This document shows positions 1-12,264 of a stretch of 64,000 bases of DNA, one piece after another. The position numbers and the translations under genes were made by a program. The notes beneath the pieces are model-generated. The model was not told where the DNA came from, ran no database searches, and worked only from the letters and a program-made list of their open reading frames with translations. The stretch spans positions 27,747,393 to 27,811,392 of the forward strand of contig OX388350.1 of NCBI GenBank assembly GCA_947579665.1, in the 5' to 3' direction. Source of the stretch: Sympetrum striolatum (taxonomy: Eukaryota > Arthropoda > Insecta > Odonata > Libellulidae). Position 1 is the stretch's first letter. Every line of letters begins with the position of its first letter.

Positions 1-2
1 TG

Positions 3-125
3 GTGCATCAGAAGCTGCCTTTGACGCCCTACGTGGTGGAGGAACCAGTTGATGACGGAAGAGGGGTGCCTGACCCCAGAGTGCACTGTTGGTGGGACCA
101 CGGGGCATGTTCTAAACTTTCATAG
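3..125 (+). CDS. possible 3'-terminal coding exon, partial
   Basis: Reading from base 3, 40 codons stay open to a TAG at 123-125, in sequence clearly more GC-rich than what follows. The predicted tail starts VHQKLPLTPYVVEEP and ends VHCWWDHGACSKLS, so it is rich in Trp, Cys and acidic residues. After the stop the composition drops at once to AT-rich DNA, as expected for a 3' UTR. The 5' part would lie outside the window. I do not recognise the family and see no domain. It could also be a chance open stretch, since 40 codons is short. No canonical AATAAA signal lies close downstream. Its status depends on whether the preceding sequence continues this frame or ends in a splice acceptor. Confidence 0.3.
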   Translation: MHQKLPLTPYVVEEPVDDGRGVPDPRVHCWWDHGACSKLS

Positions 126-2140
126 AAAGAAAAAAAGCTTGCCGATCTCTGTTTTTTTATTTAAAGTGATGGACGTGATGTGAATTACTCGTTACACATT
201 GTATAATCCTTAAAAAGCGGGTGCATTTCTCGAAGGAGTTTTTTTTGTTGCAAGTGACCTGTCAAGTCTCAGGACTAGTAAAAAAATAAGAGACAAAGTG
301 TCATTTTATGATGTAAATATTGTGCAAAAATTTAAGGACCTCAGAGACCGATAGGGTGTGGATTCTTTTATATTTTATCAAAGGAAGAAAAAGGAAGGTC
401 CACACTCCCGAGTTTTGTTTTTTCCTCTTTTGCCTTTCATAAACACATATATTCTTGTATTAAAGAGGCAAAAGATTTTTAAATTCTTCTTTTTGGCGGC
501 TGTGTATGCGTGAGAAAGTATGCATGATGTGTGCATACATGGATTTGTGCTCATGCACGTTGGATGGTAAAGTTCCCGAGTATTTTGTCAAGTCAAACCA
601 GGTTGAGTTGATTAGTGATGTGAAAGTGATAAAGAAACCAAGTGAAATCAGTGTCCTCACGAACACTGTGCATTTTGCTTTAGGAATTTCTCCTGTTAGG
701 TTTATTTTTTAGTCTCAAGTGGTTAAACTGGATTTTTCTAAACAGACGTGTCATTTGATTACTGCCAATACGTGCCTTTGTAAAGATTAGAAACTGACCA
801 AAAATATTGATGCTCCCATATTGGGAATATATCAAAACACGATTAATCTTATCTTAAATGATGATAAGTAGTATACTATATTATTATAAGTAGTTGAGAG
901 CTAGTCTGAGCAAGTTAATCCCCACGAGCCGTCCAGCATGTTAATACTGGTCGGAATAATGACACTTTCATGTTATTGTTTCTCTTCTAATATTTTGTGG
1001 AGTGTGTGATTCCAGTGCATCATTGCTAATTATTTTCATTGGAACACGAACAAAAACTTATTAGTTGGGTATTTTGAATCTTTCGTTTCAGTATATTTGT
1101 TTGATTTCCTCTTAAGTTTCTACTCTATGTTATTTTATAGAAAAGGTTTTGAAACTCCACGTGTAAAAATGAATACTCAAAGACTGTTTTTAATATTCCT
1201 ATTGTGTGTATAATGTCCATATTACGTGTATGATATGATCAGTTAGGGGAATAGTTTCATTATCCATAGAGTGGTCACCATTTATGACAGTTAAGTGTAT
1301 TTTTCATCTTGACTGCAAGCATTTATGTATTGTGAAACATGAATACACATTGCAAAATATCATTGTCTCTGTAAATTAAATCACCTTCATGCGAAATCTT
1401 TCCTGCACATCGATATCAATCTGATCTCTTACGTTTTGTTTCAATTTTGAGTTCTGCACAGACTTCAAGAATGAACCAAAAGGTATTTCTACTTTTAAAA
1501 TTGCTAGAATAATGCAGTGTATATTTTGAATAGTTGCTTAAAACTTATATTCATTGGAACTAACTAACAAATTTGGATTTCTCAGTCTTAGAGTAGTTCT
1601 TTGTATATTCTTAGTTTCCTATATTTACTCACCCTTATGATTCTTCATCAATTTTGCATGTAATTTGCCCTTTTCTATTATATAACTTTAATTGAAATGA
1701 GTTTCTGATTTTAAGTCGTTAGACAGCCAGGGCAAACACCGTAAGTATACTTCTAATATTCACAATCAATCATTTTAGCAAGAGCTAAAAAATGAATAAT
1801 CAAACCTCGTTTCTGTTCCGTTTCGTGGGGCTTGTTAGTTCAATGTAACCACGATTTATCATTCCCAGTATCGTATCATGCACTAAAGATGTTTTATACC
1901 CATGATTTTCTACAGAAATAAAAGTACCTGTTTGTATATGAACATTATTTTGACTTAAATCACGCTATATTCGCTAATTAGTAGTTAGAAGTAAATAGTA
2001 AATTATATAAACGATAAAACCATGTAAAAATATATCTCTTAGTGCATCGAAATAACAAATAGTACTTGGCATTTTCATGGGATAGTGAAATAAAATGATA
2101 TCTATTATATATAGACGCTTCTCCGGATATCTTACCTATA
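126..2140. other. AT-rich non-coding DNA, possible 3' UTR at left
   Basis: No coding region, RNA gene or recognisable mobile element is visible. The open frames are short, lack domain signatures and overlap on both strands. If the exon at 3-125 is real, the first few hundred bases would be its 3' UTR. Confidence 0.5.
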
Positions 2141-2147
2141 TACACAC

Positions 2148-2168
2148 TCATTCATTCATTCATTCATA
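2148..2168. repeat. (CATT)n microsatellite
   Basis: About five units of CATT at the left edge of the degenerate tandem repeat that follows. Confidence 0.85.
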
Positions 2169-2194
2169 GGGGATCAAAATTCTAACCATGTTCC

Positions 2195-2760
2195 ACAAGT
2201 GCCACCGACTTGAAATTTTTACGACGTATTGGCCATAACGTGTAATCTCCAGGAAAAAGCCGACTTTGAACCTCAGTGTCATGGGTTCGATTCCAGAAGG
2301 CTCCAAAGTCGCTATTTTCTCCATAAGAATACATGGTGGGGATTTTCGAAAATTTTTTTCAGACACTTCCCGGAAAAGTAGAGACTTGAAATTCAAGGGA
2401 TAAGGGAGGTTCAAGGGATTCAAGAAGCCGTGCATATCCAACGAAAATCAAAAAGACATCTTCGAATATTGTCCATGGTTCGATGCTAGGTCGGGGCAAA
2501 AATCGGCCGTTTAAAATGCATTGTGGCGATTTTTAAGATTTTTTTTGGACCCCTTTCCGAATGCATGGAAACTTGATATTCGGCATGGGGTTAGAAATCA
2601 TAAATATGTTTCATAATCAAATTTTCCGTATTCGCTGATGGTCCTTGGTTCGATCCCAGAGGGCCATTTGCACTCCTCATTGCATTTCTTATGGGGATAA
2701 CGGAAATAAATTTTAGGTACTTCCCGGCATGATATCGACTTCAAACTTTGTATGAAGTGT
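2195..2760. repeat. degenerate tandem repeat, period about 160-190 bp, with B-box-like cores
   Basis: Related blocks recur in one direction. A GGTTCGA core occurs at 2284 (GGTTCGATTCCAG), 2477 (GGTTCGATGCTAG) and 2647 (GGTTCGATCCCAG), spaced 193 and 170 bp. A second landmark, CTTGAAATTT-like, recurs at about 2210, 2385, 2571 and 2732, next to CTTCCCGG or CCTTTCCG. The GGTTCGANTCC cores match the Pol III B box, so this may be a tRNA-derived SINE cluster or a satellite that arose from one. No A box or cloverleaf could be drawn, so the origin is inferred. Unit similarity is modest, pointing to an old array. Confidence 0.6.
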
Positions 2761-2769
2761 TAGTTTGTC

Positions 2770-4670
2770 GTTAGTTTAGTGTTGTTATTTAGTAAGGTTA
2801 TTAGGTAATTAGTGTTGTCGATCTGCTTGCAGTATGCAAGCTACATTTTACTCTTACAGTATTATATACATAAATAGTCATCCTTGTCGACTAAAATTAA
2901 CGTCGAAGCTGGCAATTTTGCATAATATCGATGCCAATTAGAGAATGTCATCATATATTAACTTGATTATTAAAGGCTCATTACAATGATTACAACACAA
3001 GTGAATGATAGCGCATAACAAAACAACAGCGATTGCATAGAAATCAACAAGTTATCATCTTCTGGTACCATTGTCATCTCTTAAACTTAGATAAGGTAAT
3101 ATCCGATTGTTTCAGACAACTCCGAGTTCATTTAAATTAGATAACTATCAATTAACTTACAAAACAGAAGAGTACCTATGGTAAAGCTGTTGTTGAGCAC
3201 ATTAGTGAATCTGGTAAAATGTGGGCTGCTAACAAGAGCAAAAATGGTTTTTCTCCTTTGTAATGGTATTTTTAAGTTAAACTAGTTAAGTATTTCTATA
3301 TTCTTAATATGATACATTTTCGATCATCTATTTTGATTATATTCCAATTATAGCGTATTTTAAATTTAGTTGATAGGCTCCTGCTATCTTTTAGGCTTTT
3401 GTGAAGAAGTTGCCTTCGCCGATTGTCTACCTGGTAGTGCTGTAAATCGTGTAAAGAAGAGGAAAAGGTAATTTCGTAAACAAAAATCAAATATTTTTAG
3501 AAATGGCCAGGAAGTTTTAGTCTTTGTTTCAAATTTTGCAAATCAGTTCCACAAATCAAGAGTGATGCTTAAACCTATAGCAACATGTACGACCATATAT
3601 AATTAACAATTTTGGGATTATTTTTGCGAACTGTATCTTTACATATAACATTTAGATCAAGTCAGCTGAAATGTTTACGTTGCTAAACGTCTGAGGATAT
3701 TATTATCTATCAATCTATGACGATAATGCAAATTTTAGGTACCTAATCATCTGTGGTATAGTATGTATAAACAGAAGGAAGTTTCCTGCAATATCCTACA
3801 TATATGTTCTTTGCGTAAGTGCAAATATAATAGACAAATAAGATAATTCTTTTGTTCTGTTGTTGAATTCATTGGGTCATAAAAATATTTTACATTTCAC
3901 CTTCATTTGTTTGTGACGTTACTTCACAATAACTATTGTTAAAGTTTGACCACTTAACTGATTTTTTTCTTGGATTTCGAAACACAGTTTTATAACAACG
4001 CTATTGCTCTAGGAGTCATAAGAATATTTTCATATTGGAAACCTTGGCAAGTGAGTAAGTGTTCATTTAAAATTTTACTTTGTAGGGAAGTATTAATGCT
4101 CATTTCTGATATTGTATTTGTTAATTAGCCACCGATTCTTCTGGATCGTAATTTAGAAATTTTTGCAAACTTCTAACATTTCCACCAATGTTGTTGGTTT
4201 AATTTTATCGGTCTCACATAATATAAAAACTTGAATGATATACATATGCAACTTAAAGCATTTCTGATAAATTGCACGCAGTAGATTTTTCATCAACTTG
4301 CGTCGCGGAATTTTAACATGAATAAAAGCAACCATCAGTTTGAATTCGCTGAAGAGCCGCTGTAAACACCTTAAACCTTCTTATGCTATTTTCAGCACGA
4401 AGTGGTATTTGTTCCGGGCCACCCAGTCCGAATAATGAACATAAAGTCAGTAAGCTTTTTGTCAAAGATCTTTAATGATGCACCACGTGCACAACAGTTC
4501 CATGAACAACAATACAGCCAGAAATCAACAAAAAATAGTTGCCAAGGCCTCACCCGTCACATCTCCCCTTCTATAGATAACTTTTTTCAATAAACCATCA
4601 CTTACGGGAGTAATAAATAAAATTTGGATTCTCAGTACATTATCAATTTCGATTACTTCTACGGAGAGAA
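2770..4670. other. AT-rich non-coding DNA
   Basis: No gene or identifiable repeat was seen. Open frames up to about 64 residues show no family resemblance. Confidence 0.5.
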
Positions 4671-4679
4671 GATGGTTGC

Positions 4680-5275
4680 ATTTCTATAGGCGACTTCACA
4701 ATTGGGAAATCAACATCTAATTCGCACTCACTCCAATCTTCTTTTGACACCCGAAGGTGTTTTCGGTTACGTCTATATTCGACACCATCTTCCGTAACCG
4801 TAAAATGTTATTAAATTTACTTCAGAAATACTCGCTAAGCCAAGCAGTAAAATCGCCAACCAGGGGTGACAATATACTCGATCTCCTTTTAATTAACTTT
4901 CCTGAGCGCATAGAGAAAATTTCGATTGACGAAGGTCTTGGAGACCACAAAGGGGTTTTGCAGATATTGAGATAAACCTTAGCAAGTATAAGAAACCCAA
5001 ACGCAAAATTCATCTCTATTCCAAAGCCAATTTCGAGGAATTTAACGGAAAACTAACTACCGATTTTAATTCATTTAAGTCGCGCGTAAGCAACAACAAC
5101 ACTGAGGACACTTGGAAATTATTCGTGGAGATAATGCATAAATATATAGATTTGTATATACCTTCGAAATACTCTAAAAATGATTGCGAGCCCAGATGGT
5201 ATGTACGATAAAGTGGTTAGAAGGGCTCTCCGCAAACAGAGTTTTGCACGGAAAAGTAAACCCGGTTCCCCCGGT
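4680..5275 (+). pseudogene. LINE endonuclease-domain relic, CR1/Jockey-like
   Basis: The translation matches the C-terminal half of the apurinic-type endonuclease of non-LTR retrotransposons and the linker after it. In order: GDFTIGKS-like at 4690-4715 (the GDFN motif), then SLSQAVKSPTRGDNILDLLL, then GLGDHKGVL near 4940 (the family SDH motif, with S changed to G), then a basic linker DKVVRRALRKQSFARKS at about 5205-5255. These pieces lie in different frames: one shift near 4750-4800, another after 4970, another near 5210. The copy is therefore dead. The reverse transcriptase that should follow is absent, and sequence after about 5275 is unrelated. Clade placement (CR1, L2 or Daphne type) is inferred from motif style. 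Confidence 0.8.
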
Positions 5276-5364
5276 TATGCACGGTTCTAGAACCATTATT
5301 TCTAAATTAATTTTGCAAAATAAATGAATCCTGCAACGTAAAAAATGAACTTTACATGTATTTC

Positions 5365-5450
5365 TTATGAAAAGGTTTTGACCCGTCTGGGTTCGAACCG
5401 TGGACTTTAGGGAAATAAAAAGTAATCTATTCTCTGCGCGGGGTCGACTT
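5365..5450 (-). repeat. possible tRNA-derived SINE head
   Basis: Read on the minus strand this contains GGTTCGAACCCAGACG, a good B-box/T-arm match, about 45 bp downstream of a GC-rich CCCCGCGCAGAG segment. No full cloverleaf can be drawn. A SINE head or a decayed tRNA are both possible. Confidence 0.3.
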
Positions 5451-5507
5451 TTAATAATGAAGAAAATTTCAAAGTTTTGCGACTCTCGGTTCTCGAGTTT
5501 TTAGCGA

Positions 5508-5533
5508 ACACACAAACACACACACACACACAT
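5508..5533. repeat. (CA)n microsatellite, short
   Basis: Interrupted CA run, directly seen. Confidence 0.85.
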
Positions 5534-6040
5534 TCTATTTTATATTATAGATTCCTAAATTCAATATTAAAAACCCATGACGCATACATACAAGAGTGGG
5601 TTCAATAAAATATTAAAAACGAAAAATAAGAAATATAAGCGTTTTTATTTTCTTTTAAACGCCTCCGATCGATCGACTTTTCCGACATTAACGCCCGCAG
5701 AAATAAAAGTTTTGCTCGTCATCGGTAGCTGGCTAATTTGGCCACATCTAGCGCCCGCTACTTCCACTTAATTAACCATCTTAATGTTTTTTCGTTGGCT
5801 TCATTCCGTAATTGGATTCCTCTACAGGTTTCAATCCGAACAGCGGTTAGCCACAGACACCAACATGTCTTCATTTATCATCGATTGCGGTTTACCTTGC
5901 GGTTCGTCTAGGTTTACTCCTGAAATTATCTTTAGAGTAATAAGTCCGATAGTCCAGCACAGATGCGGTAAGAGATTCGATAGCTATTAATGTCTTTTTT
6001 TTAATCGTAATTGCATATGTATGTTCTTATAAGAAAAAAA
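5534..6040. other. non-coding DNA between CA run and tandem repeat
   Basis: Two overlapping open frames of about 65 residues exist (5577-5771 and 5784-5990), but neither has a recognisable motif. The GC content of 5650-5960 is slightly above background. Confidence 0.4.
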
Positions 6041-6904
6041 TCTGATGTGGCCAGCACATGACTTTCTCCATACATAAGATGTAAATATTTATCTACGACA
6101 GTAATTTCGAACTCAATATTCCATCTAAACTTGGAAGAAGAGTGATTAATTTATATATTATCATCTTTTACGTCAAAAACATTATAAATAATGTTTTTCT
6201 GGACATGATCGATGAAAAACGATGAAATTGGCCTTTCGCCCATAGAGCCCAGAGCTCCCACAAAGTACATAATCAGCAACTTCCGGTTTATCAGTATTTC
6301 AGGAATAACTCCTAAACAATCAGTGATACGAAAATATGTTTCATACAAAAGTTATAGTATATTTTATTTTATAAAACATTTATAATTAATAGTATAAACC
6401 TAAATATCATATTTATGGAGATATTTTGAAAACCGGAAATGAGCTTTCAAGAATGAAGCTCAACTTCCGGTTAACCGATTTACTTCAAAAACTAATCAAC
6501 TCTTAAGACTGTAATAGAAGTACTACATATGAAATTTGGTGTTGATCCGCCAAATAGTTTTCATGTTAGAGCGCCCACAAAGTACATAATCATCTTCTTC
6601 CGGTTTATCAGTGTTTCACGAATAACTCCTAATCAACCGGTGATACAAAAATATGTTAAATACAAAAGTTATAGTAAATAACATTATCTAAAACTTTTAT
6701 AAGTAATACAATATACGTATATATCATATTTATGGAGATATTTTGAAAACCGGAAATAAGCTTTAATGAATAAAGCTCGACTTCCGGTTGACCGATTTAC
6801 TCCAAAAACTAATCAACTCTGACAGCACACACCACAGTACTATATATGAAGTTTGGTATTGATACGACTAATTGTTTTCACGTTAGAGCGTCCACTATCA
6901 CACA

Positions 6905-6959
<55 letters not shown>

Positions 6960-8112
6960 ACAGACATCATTCCGAAAATGGTCAAAACGTGTTCTAGAGA
7001 CCCCAAAACATGTATTTCCGTTGAAATCTCGAAGTCGAATTTTTTCATGAAAACAATACTTTCTCTATACTTCGTATATGGAGAAAGTAAAAAAAATCTG
7101 ATGTGGCCAGCACATGACTTTCTCCATATATAAGATGTAAATACTTATCTACGACAGTAATTTCGAACTCTATATTCCATCTAAACTTGGAAGATGAGTG
7201 ATTAATTTATATATTATTACCTTTGACGCCACAAACATTATAAATAATGTTTTTCGGGACATGATCGATGAACAACGATGAAATTAGCCTTTCGCCCATA
7301 AAGCCCAGAGCACCCACTAAGTACATAATCAGCAACTTCCGGTTTATCAGTATTTCCTGAATAACTCCTAAACAATCAGTGATACAAAAATATGTTTCAA
7401 ACAAAAGTTATAGTAAAGTTCATTTTCTAAAACGTTTGTAAATAATAGTATATACCTAAATATCATATTTATGGAGATATTTTGAAAACCGGAAATGAGC
7501 TTTGAAGAATGAAGCTCAACTTCCGGTGTACCGATTTACTGCAAAAACTAATCAACTCTAACGACACCAACCAAAGTACTATATATGAAATTTGGTGTTG
7601 ATACAACGAATGGTTTTCATGTTAGAGCGCCCACAAAGTACATGACAGCTACTTCCGGTTTACCGGTTTTTCACGAATAACTCCTAATCAACCGGTGATA
7701 CAAAAATATGTTAAATACAAAAGTTATAGTAAATTACATTTTCTAAAACTTTTATAAGTAATACAATATACGTATATATCATATTTATGGAGATATTTTG
7801 AAAACCGGAAATGAGCTTTGATGAATGAAGCTCGACTTCCGGTGAACCGATTTACTCCAAAAACTAATCAACTCTGACAGCACACACCACAGTACTATAT
7901 ATGAAGTTTGGTATTGATACCACGAATATTTTTCACGTTAGAGCGCCCACAAGCACAGACACACATACACACACACACACACACAGACATCATTCCGAAA
8001 ATGGTCAAAACGTGTTCTAGGGACCCCAAAACATGTATTTCCGTTGAAATCTCGAAGTCGAATTTTTTCAGGAAAACAATACTTTCTCTATACTTCGTAT
8101 ATGGAGAAAGTA
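6041..8112. repeat. two-unit higher-order tandem repeat, about 1,056-bp unit
   Basis: The same order of blocks appears twice, starting at 6041 and 7097 (TCTGATGTGGCCAGCACATG). The second unit is shorter mainly because its CA run is shorter. Each unit contains two related sub-blocks of about 316 bp (CACAAAGTACATAATCA at 6257 and 6573; counterparts at 7314 and 7632), a pair of ACCGGAAAT / ACTTCCGGT blocks per sub-block, a CA microsatellite (6900-6960 and 7963-7985), and a closing block with CGTGTTCTAG. Near the start is ACTTTCTCCATA and at the end TATGGAGAAAGT, an inverted pair resembling terminal inverted repeats. A non-autonomous DNA element duplicated in tandem is plausible. Open frames inside are products of the CA run and mean nothing. 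Confidence 0.85.
6900..6961. repeat. (CA)n microsatellite in repeat unit 1
   Basis: Long CA run interrupted by ACACATACAC, directly seen. The counterpart in unit 2 is at about 7963-7985. Confidence 0.95.
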
Positions 8113-9120
8113 ATAATAATAATGTATGTATAGAAAATGTTACATTTTCATTTTATGTTTTGTTGTATTATCATCATCGTTATTTATTGCTGTTTGGGGG
8201 TGAATTTAAAACAAGGCGCGCGAGGATTTAGTTGGACGCCTCAAGCAAAACTGTGTAGAATTCCTCAATAATGTGCATTTTTAAAGAGAGTTCACTGGTT
8301 CTTTCTTATTTCAAGGAAGAACTATATTTAGGTTACTTAATTCTAGTTAGTTTTGACGAATTAAATAAATGTTAAATAATTGTGCAGTATTAAATCCATC
8401 ATTCGTTTTAACACTTCAATGCTCGCTGTACTATTACGTCCGGCGTTATTTTTCACTTCTTCATCTTATATGAAGCTTTATTTTCGATTAATGTTTTATA
8501 ATACACATATATTCTCGTTAAGACAGAGTTTTTCATTGCATATAAACTTGTTTGTATTTTTTGTTATGCTTATTATATCAACTTAAAGGTTGGGATAATT
8601 TATCACAAATTTTTCAACCGTGATCATTTTTAAAATTGAAAACATGAAAATTTTGTCCTCTGCCAATCCAAAATATAAATTTGTTTTTTTTTTTCCTGTT
8701 GCTCTTTTTATCATCATCACGATTACAAACCTGCTACTGTTTAGTTTAAAGTAACCAAAACTTAGCAGAAAATTGTGTAAGTGGAGCTTAACCTCAGAGA
8801 AATTTGTTCGTGTAGCCCAATTGATGTGTCGTCTAAAACTTTTTTATTTCTTACGTGACAAAGAACGTGTCACGAGTGAAATTAAGATAAATGTTGAAAG
8901 TTTCAGTTGCAGTTGGTATCGGCCGATATCTTGAATTGAACTTTTGTTATTGCTTTCCATTTTCGGGGTTTTGAAACGGCAGCTTCGAATAAACCTCGCC
9001 TGAGCTTGAAGGGTTGATTAAATGCTATGTGTAGTTGAAGCGACTGCCATGGGATTTAACGTTTACTAAGGTCTTATATCAAGCGTGTTCTGCAATGTTC
9101 ATCGATTTACTTTGTCCAAA
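8113..9120. other. AT-rich non-coding DNA
   Basis: Begins with a short (AAT)n run at 8112-8122. No gene or other element recognised. Confidence 0.5.
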
Positions 9121-9122
9121 TG

Positions 9123-9243
9123 TACTGGTTGGAAGGATAGCATTCTTTGGATATTCGAGGAATTGACTAGAAAACCGAAGGGATGGCATTCCAGCATTTA
9201 ATTGATTTTTCTAGTCAATTCGAAGAATCCCTTCCAAACAGTA
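9123..9243. repeat. imperfect inverted repeat (hairpin of about 120 bp)
   Basis: The outer arms TACTGGTTGGAAGG (9123-9136) and CCTTCCAAACAGTA (9230-9243) pair with one mismatch. The inner arms GGAATTGACTAGAAAA and TTTTCTAGTCAATTCGA pair almost perfectly. The loop is about 40 bp. It may be an old foldback MITE or, less likely, a pre-microRNA-like hairpin. No target-site duplication is obvious. Confidence 0.75.
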
Positions 9244-9249
9244 TTGGTG

Positions 9250-10980
9250 TTCCTTCATTCACTACCAAGAGCATCAATCTCATCACCTTTAAGTTGGGTC
9301 ATGATGCACTCAAAAATATAATAATAATATTTATCAACGAATAAGATATTAAATTGACATATAAATTACATTTTACATACTTGTTTTTAGTATTTTAAAT
9401 TTTTGATTGAAGCAAGTAACCATTTGCACGTAGAACGTATAACTATGTTGAAAAGTATTACTTTCAACTCATATTAATTATGAATGTATTTATGGAGATT
9501 TAATGGAAGCCGTCCTTACAGAAAATTAACTGCATAAAACAACGTTGAACCCGAACCGAAAAAATGTAGATGCATGGCGTTCCTCAACGAAAAGGAATTT
9601 TAAATTCGGAAATTTTGAATCGCTGAGAGTATTTCGGATTTCACGGTACTTTAACCATTGAATTTCCTGAATTTTATGCATGAAAAATATGGCTGCGGGG
9701 TGCCTTACAGTGGGCGTGATTCACAATATTCCCCTCGTTAAATATTTAGCGAAATTTAAGCTAAACGCTGAAGCGTACCATTCCCTCTCCATCTCGGTAA
9801 TAGCCTAAGGGGCCGTGGTCAAGGGGGCAAACAACTGCGACTAAACAGATCTGGAGCGTATGAATCTACAAACTACATATTTTGTGCCATTCAATCGTAA
9901 AAATTGATGCAAATCTTAACAAGCATTACTGATTTCACGAATCACCGAAATTGAACCAACGTAAAGGAGCAAAGTCGATGATTTTCAAAGGGTGTGAGTA
10001 ACCTTTGCGTCCTCTTGGTTTAACGCATTTCCCTGTTGTTGCTATATTAGTATTTGAAATCTTAATGTTCAGGCGTTACTTTGTGGAAAGCCCTTGAAGT
10101 AATGAATATTAGTGTTTATTGAATTCGAGGGCTGTAGGGTTGAATTCAAGGGAAAGGTCAGGGCTATAGTGAGTGTAAAAGGCATTATGTGTTCTGCTCT
10201 TTTTAAAATGATGAATAATACCGTCTGCTCTTTTGCGGATAGTAAATTAATGAAATAATGAAACAAATTCTTCGCAAATCGAGTCTTAAAATTTTACCCC
10301 TAATATCTTCTGTTCAGAAACAAGGGCTGACCCTAGACGAGAGCTATCAGGACGGTTAAATGGGATACCAAGTTTTGGGGGTTGAATGACGTATGGCCTA
10401 GAATGTTTGGTGAGGCGCGGAAACTTCGTGGATAATTGCTTTCGCATAAACCGATTCAAAATCACACTCAACGAATTCTAGGGATTCTCTTTCACAGGAT
10501 ATGTCAAGCCCTAGGTTAAGATTATTCCTGATAATTGATATTCGATAGTCGACGGAACTTTTCAAGCAGTTGCTAAAACGTCGTAATAAGTTTCCGGGTG
10601 GAATTTTTCTCGAGTAAAATTCTTGAATTAATTCTGAATATAATATTAATGTCTCATTCGATCGTAAGAGAAAATAATAATTGTTACGGTGCGTTCGTTT
10701 TCTATAAAACAATCCATCGCCCAAGATTACAGTCATAGCAATTTGAACGATGAATTTGATATAAGTGACTATTATTTTCTAGATCAATTCCAATAAGCAC
10801 GAATAAAATGCAAATATTTTCTCCAAAAAGTAAGCAAGTTGTCAAATGATAGAAATTTACAAACTTCTATATGGAAGGTCCTCTTCCATGACTCCCAGCA
10901 CTAAAATATACTTTCTTAAAAATGTCGCGTTTTTGTTGTGCAGGCCTAAGGATAATTGATGCCCCGTGCATTCAACTATG
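9250..10980. other. non-coding DNA, unresolved
   Basis: No gene recognised. A minus-strand open frame of 112 codons (10398-10736) has no motif I can match to any family. Confidence 0.45.
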
Positions 10981-10987
10981 CACTCGA

Positions 10988-11125
10988 AAAATCACACAAT
11001 TGCAGAAGTGTTATGAGTGAACAATAAAAATACTTAAATTGTTCTTGTTTACTCAAAGACGCTTCTGTCGTTTCATTCAAATCAATTCGAATTCAATCAT
11101 TTCAATTCAAAAATTGTGTGATTTT
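10988..11125. mobile_element. possible short terminal-inverted-repeat element
   Basis: AAAATCACACAATT at 10988-11001 and its exact reverse complement AATTGTGTGATTTT at 11112-11125 bound a 138-bp AT-rich segment. This fits a MITE, but the interior shows nothing diagnostic and no clear target-site duplication was found. Confidence 0.45.
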
Positions 11126-11129
11126 CTCT

Positions 11130-12245
11130 ATACGTAGCCGTATATCCCTTTCCTAGCTATAACCGAGATCGTAAATTGAGTTAAAATGCATGGGAGCAAT
11201 GCAACGTGTTAGAGTGATCGCACCAACACCGTTGGCCAATTTAAGACAAGACAAGCGGCGTACGTGCTGACAATTAGAACAAAAGAGTGGGCCCTTAGCC
11301 CAAGAGGAGCCTCCCTTATGTCCAGCTTCCACGTCGCACAGTGGGACCAAATCCAATAAAGCTGACCAAAAATAGAAAATATGATATGAATTGGTTAAAA
11401 CTGTCATCAAAGACAAATATTGATCTCTTAAGTTCAATTTTTACATCAGTTTTGCCGCATCCATGCTAGAAATGGAAGAATTCGCTGCGAAAATAGTAAA
11501 AAAATACCAATAAACCGAGAACATTTGCTGTAATAAATAATATTATTTTCCCTATTTCTAAAATAAGAAATTGAAACAACTTTATACCGTAATTAACAAG
11601 GAATCAAAAACGCTGTATGTGTAAATATCAGAAATAAAAGAAACGTGTCTTTCTTAGAATTCGCTGGTAATCGAAATCGGAGACTCATCTTCCAACTCGT
11701 CACTTTCCTCTGTTTGTGGATCGGTCCTCACATCTTCAAAAAACAAAATATTGCATACATCCGCACTCAATTCGTTGATTTTCTTTTCGGCAGCTCATGC
11801 AAACTTGGAATCATGGGGTCAGAGCTCAAAATAAAGCCTTCGGAAAAGGCAACCAATCTCTTTGATTTCCTTCCCTAAATCGACGAATGTCTTTATTTCT
11901 CGCCTGCATTTTCTCTTCCGAAAGTTAGCTTCTTCTGCAATAGCTGCTCCATGAATCGATATTTTGTGAATAACGGGCGGCATATAGTACCTATACTGTA
12001 GTAACTATACAGCAGTATATAAGTTTAGCGGTGCTATTATAGAAATTCGTGAATTCAGGGTAATTGATCGAATGAAAAATCAATAAAGCTTTCAAAATCA
12101 CTGAAAACTGGTGAATCAGTTCTCCATCGATACATGGTATAAAAAATGGTTCGTTCGTAGCCTTAAATTGTCTTGCACGATATTTATATGATATATGAAT
12201 TGCTGTAGTAGAAAGCAGATCATGCTAACTCAAAAATTAAGCACA
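11130..12245. other. non-coding DNA, one unrecognised minus-strand open frame
   Basis: The minus-strand frame 11153-11437 (94 codons) lies in GC-richer sequence and contains closely spaced Cys and His residues (CSNCQHVRRLSC), but too few for a confident zinc-finger call. It may be transposon debris. Otherwise nothing was recognised. Confidence 0.35.
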
Positions 12246-12264
12246 GGAGGTATGCTAGATGCTA

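Noticed and set aside
6964..7020. Coding part of a retrotransposon in the repeat end block
   Set aside because: The block is identical in both tandem units and contains no reading frame with reverse-transcriptase or transposase motifs.
6846..7133. Frames with THTHTHTH repeats, also at 7908-8231
   Set aside because: They are translations of the CA microsatellite within the tandem repeat.
11153..11437. Zinc-finger protein on the minus strand
   Set aside because: A single CxxC-type pair with irregular spacing does not complete any zinc-finger pattern.
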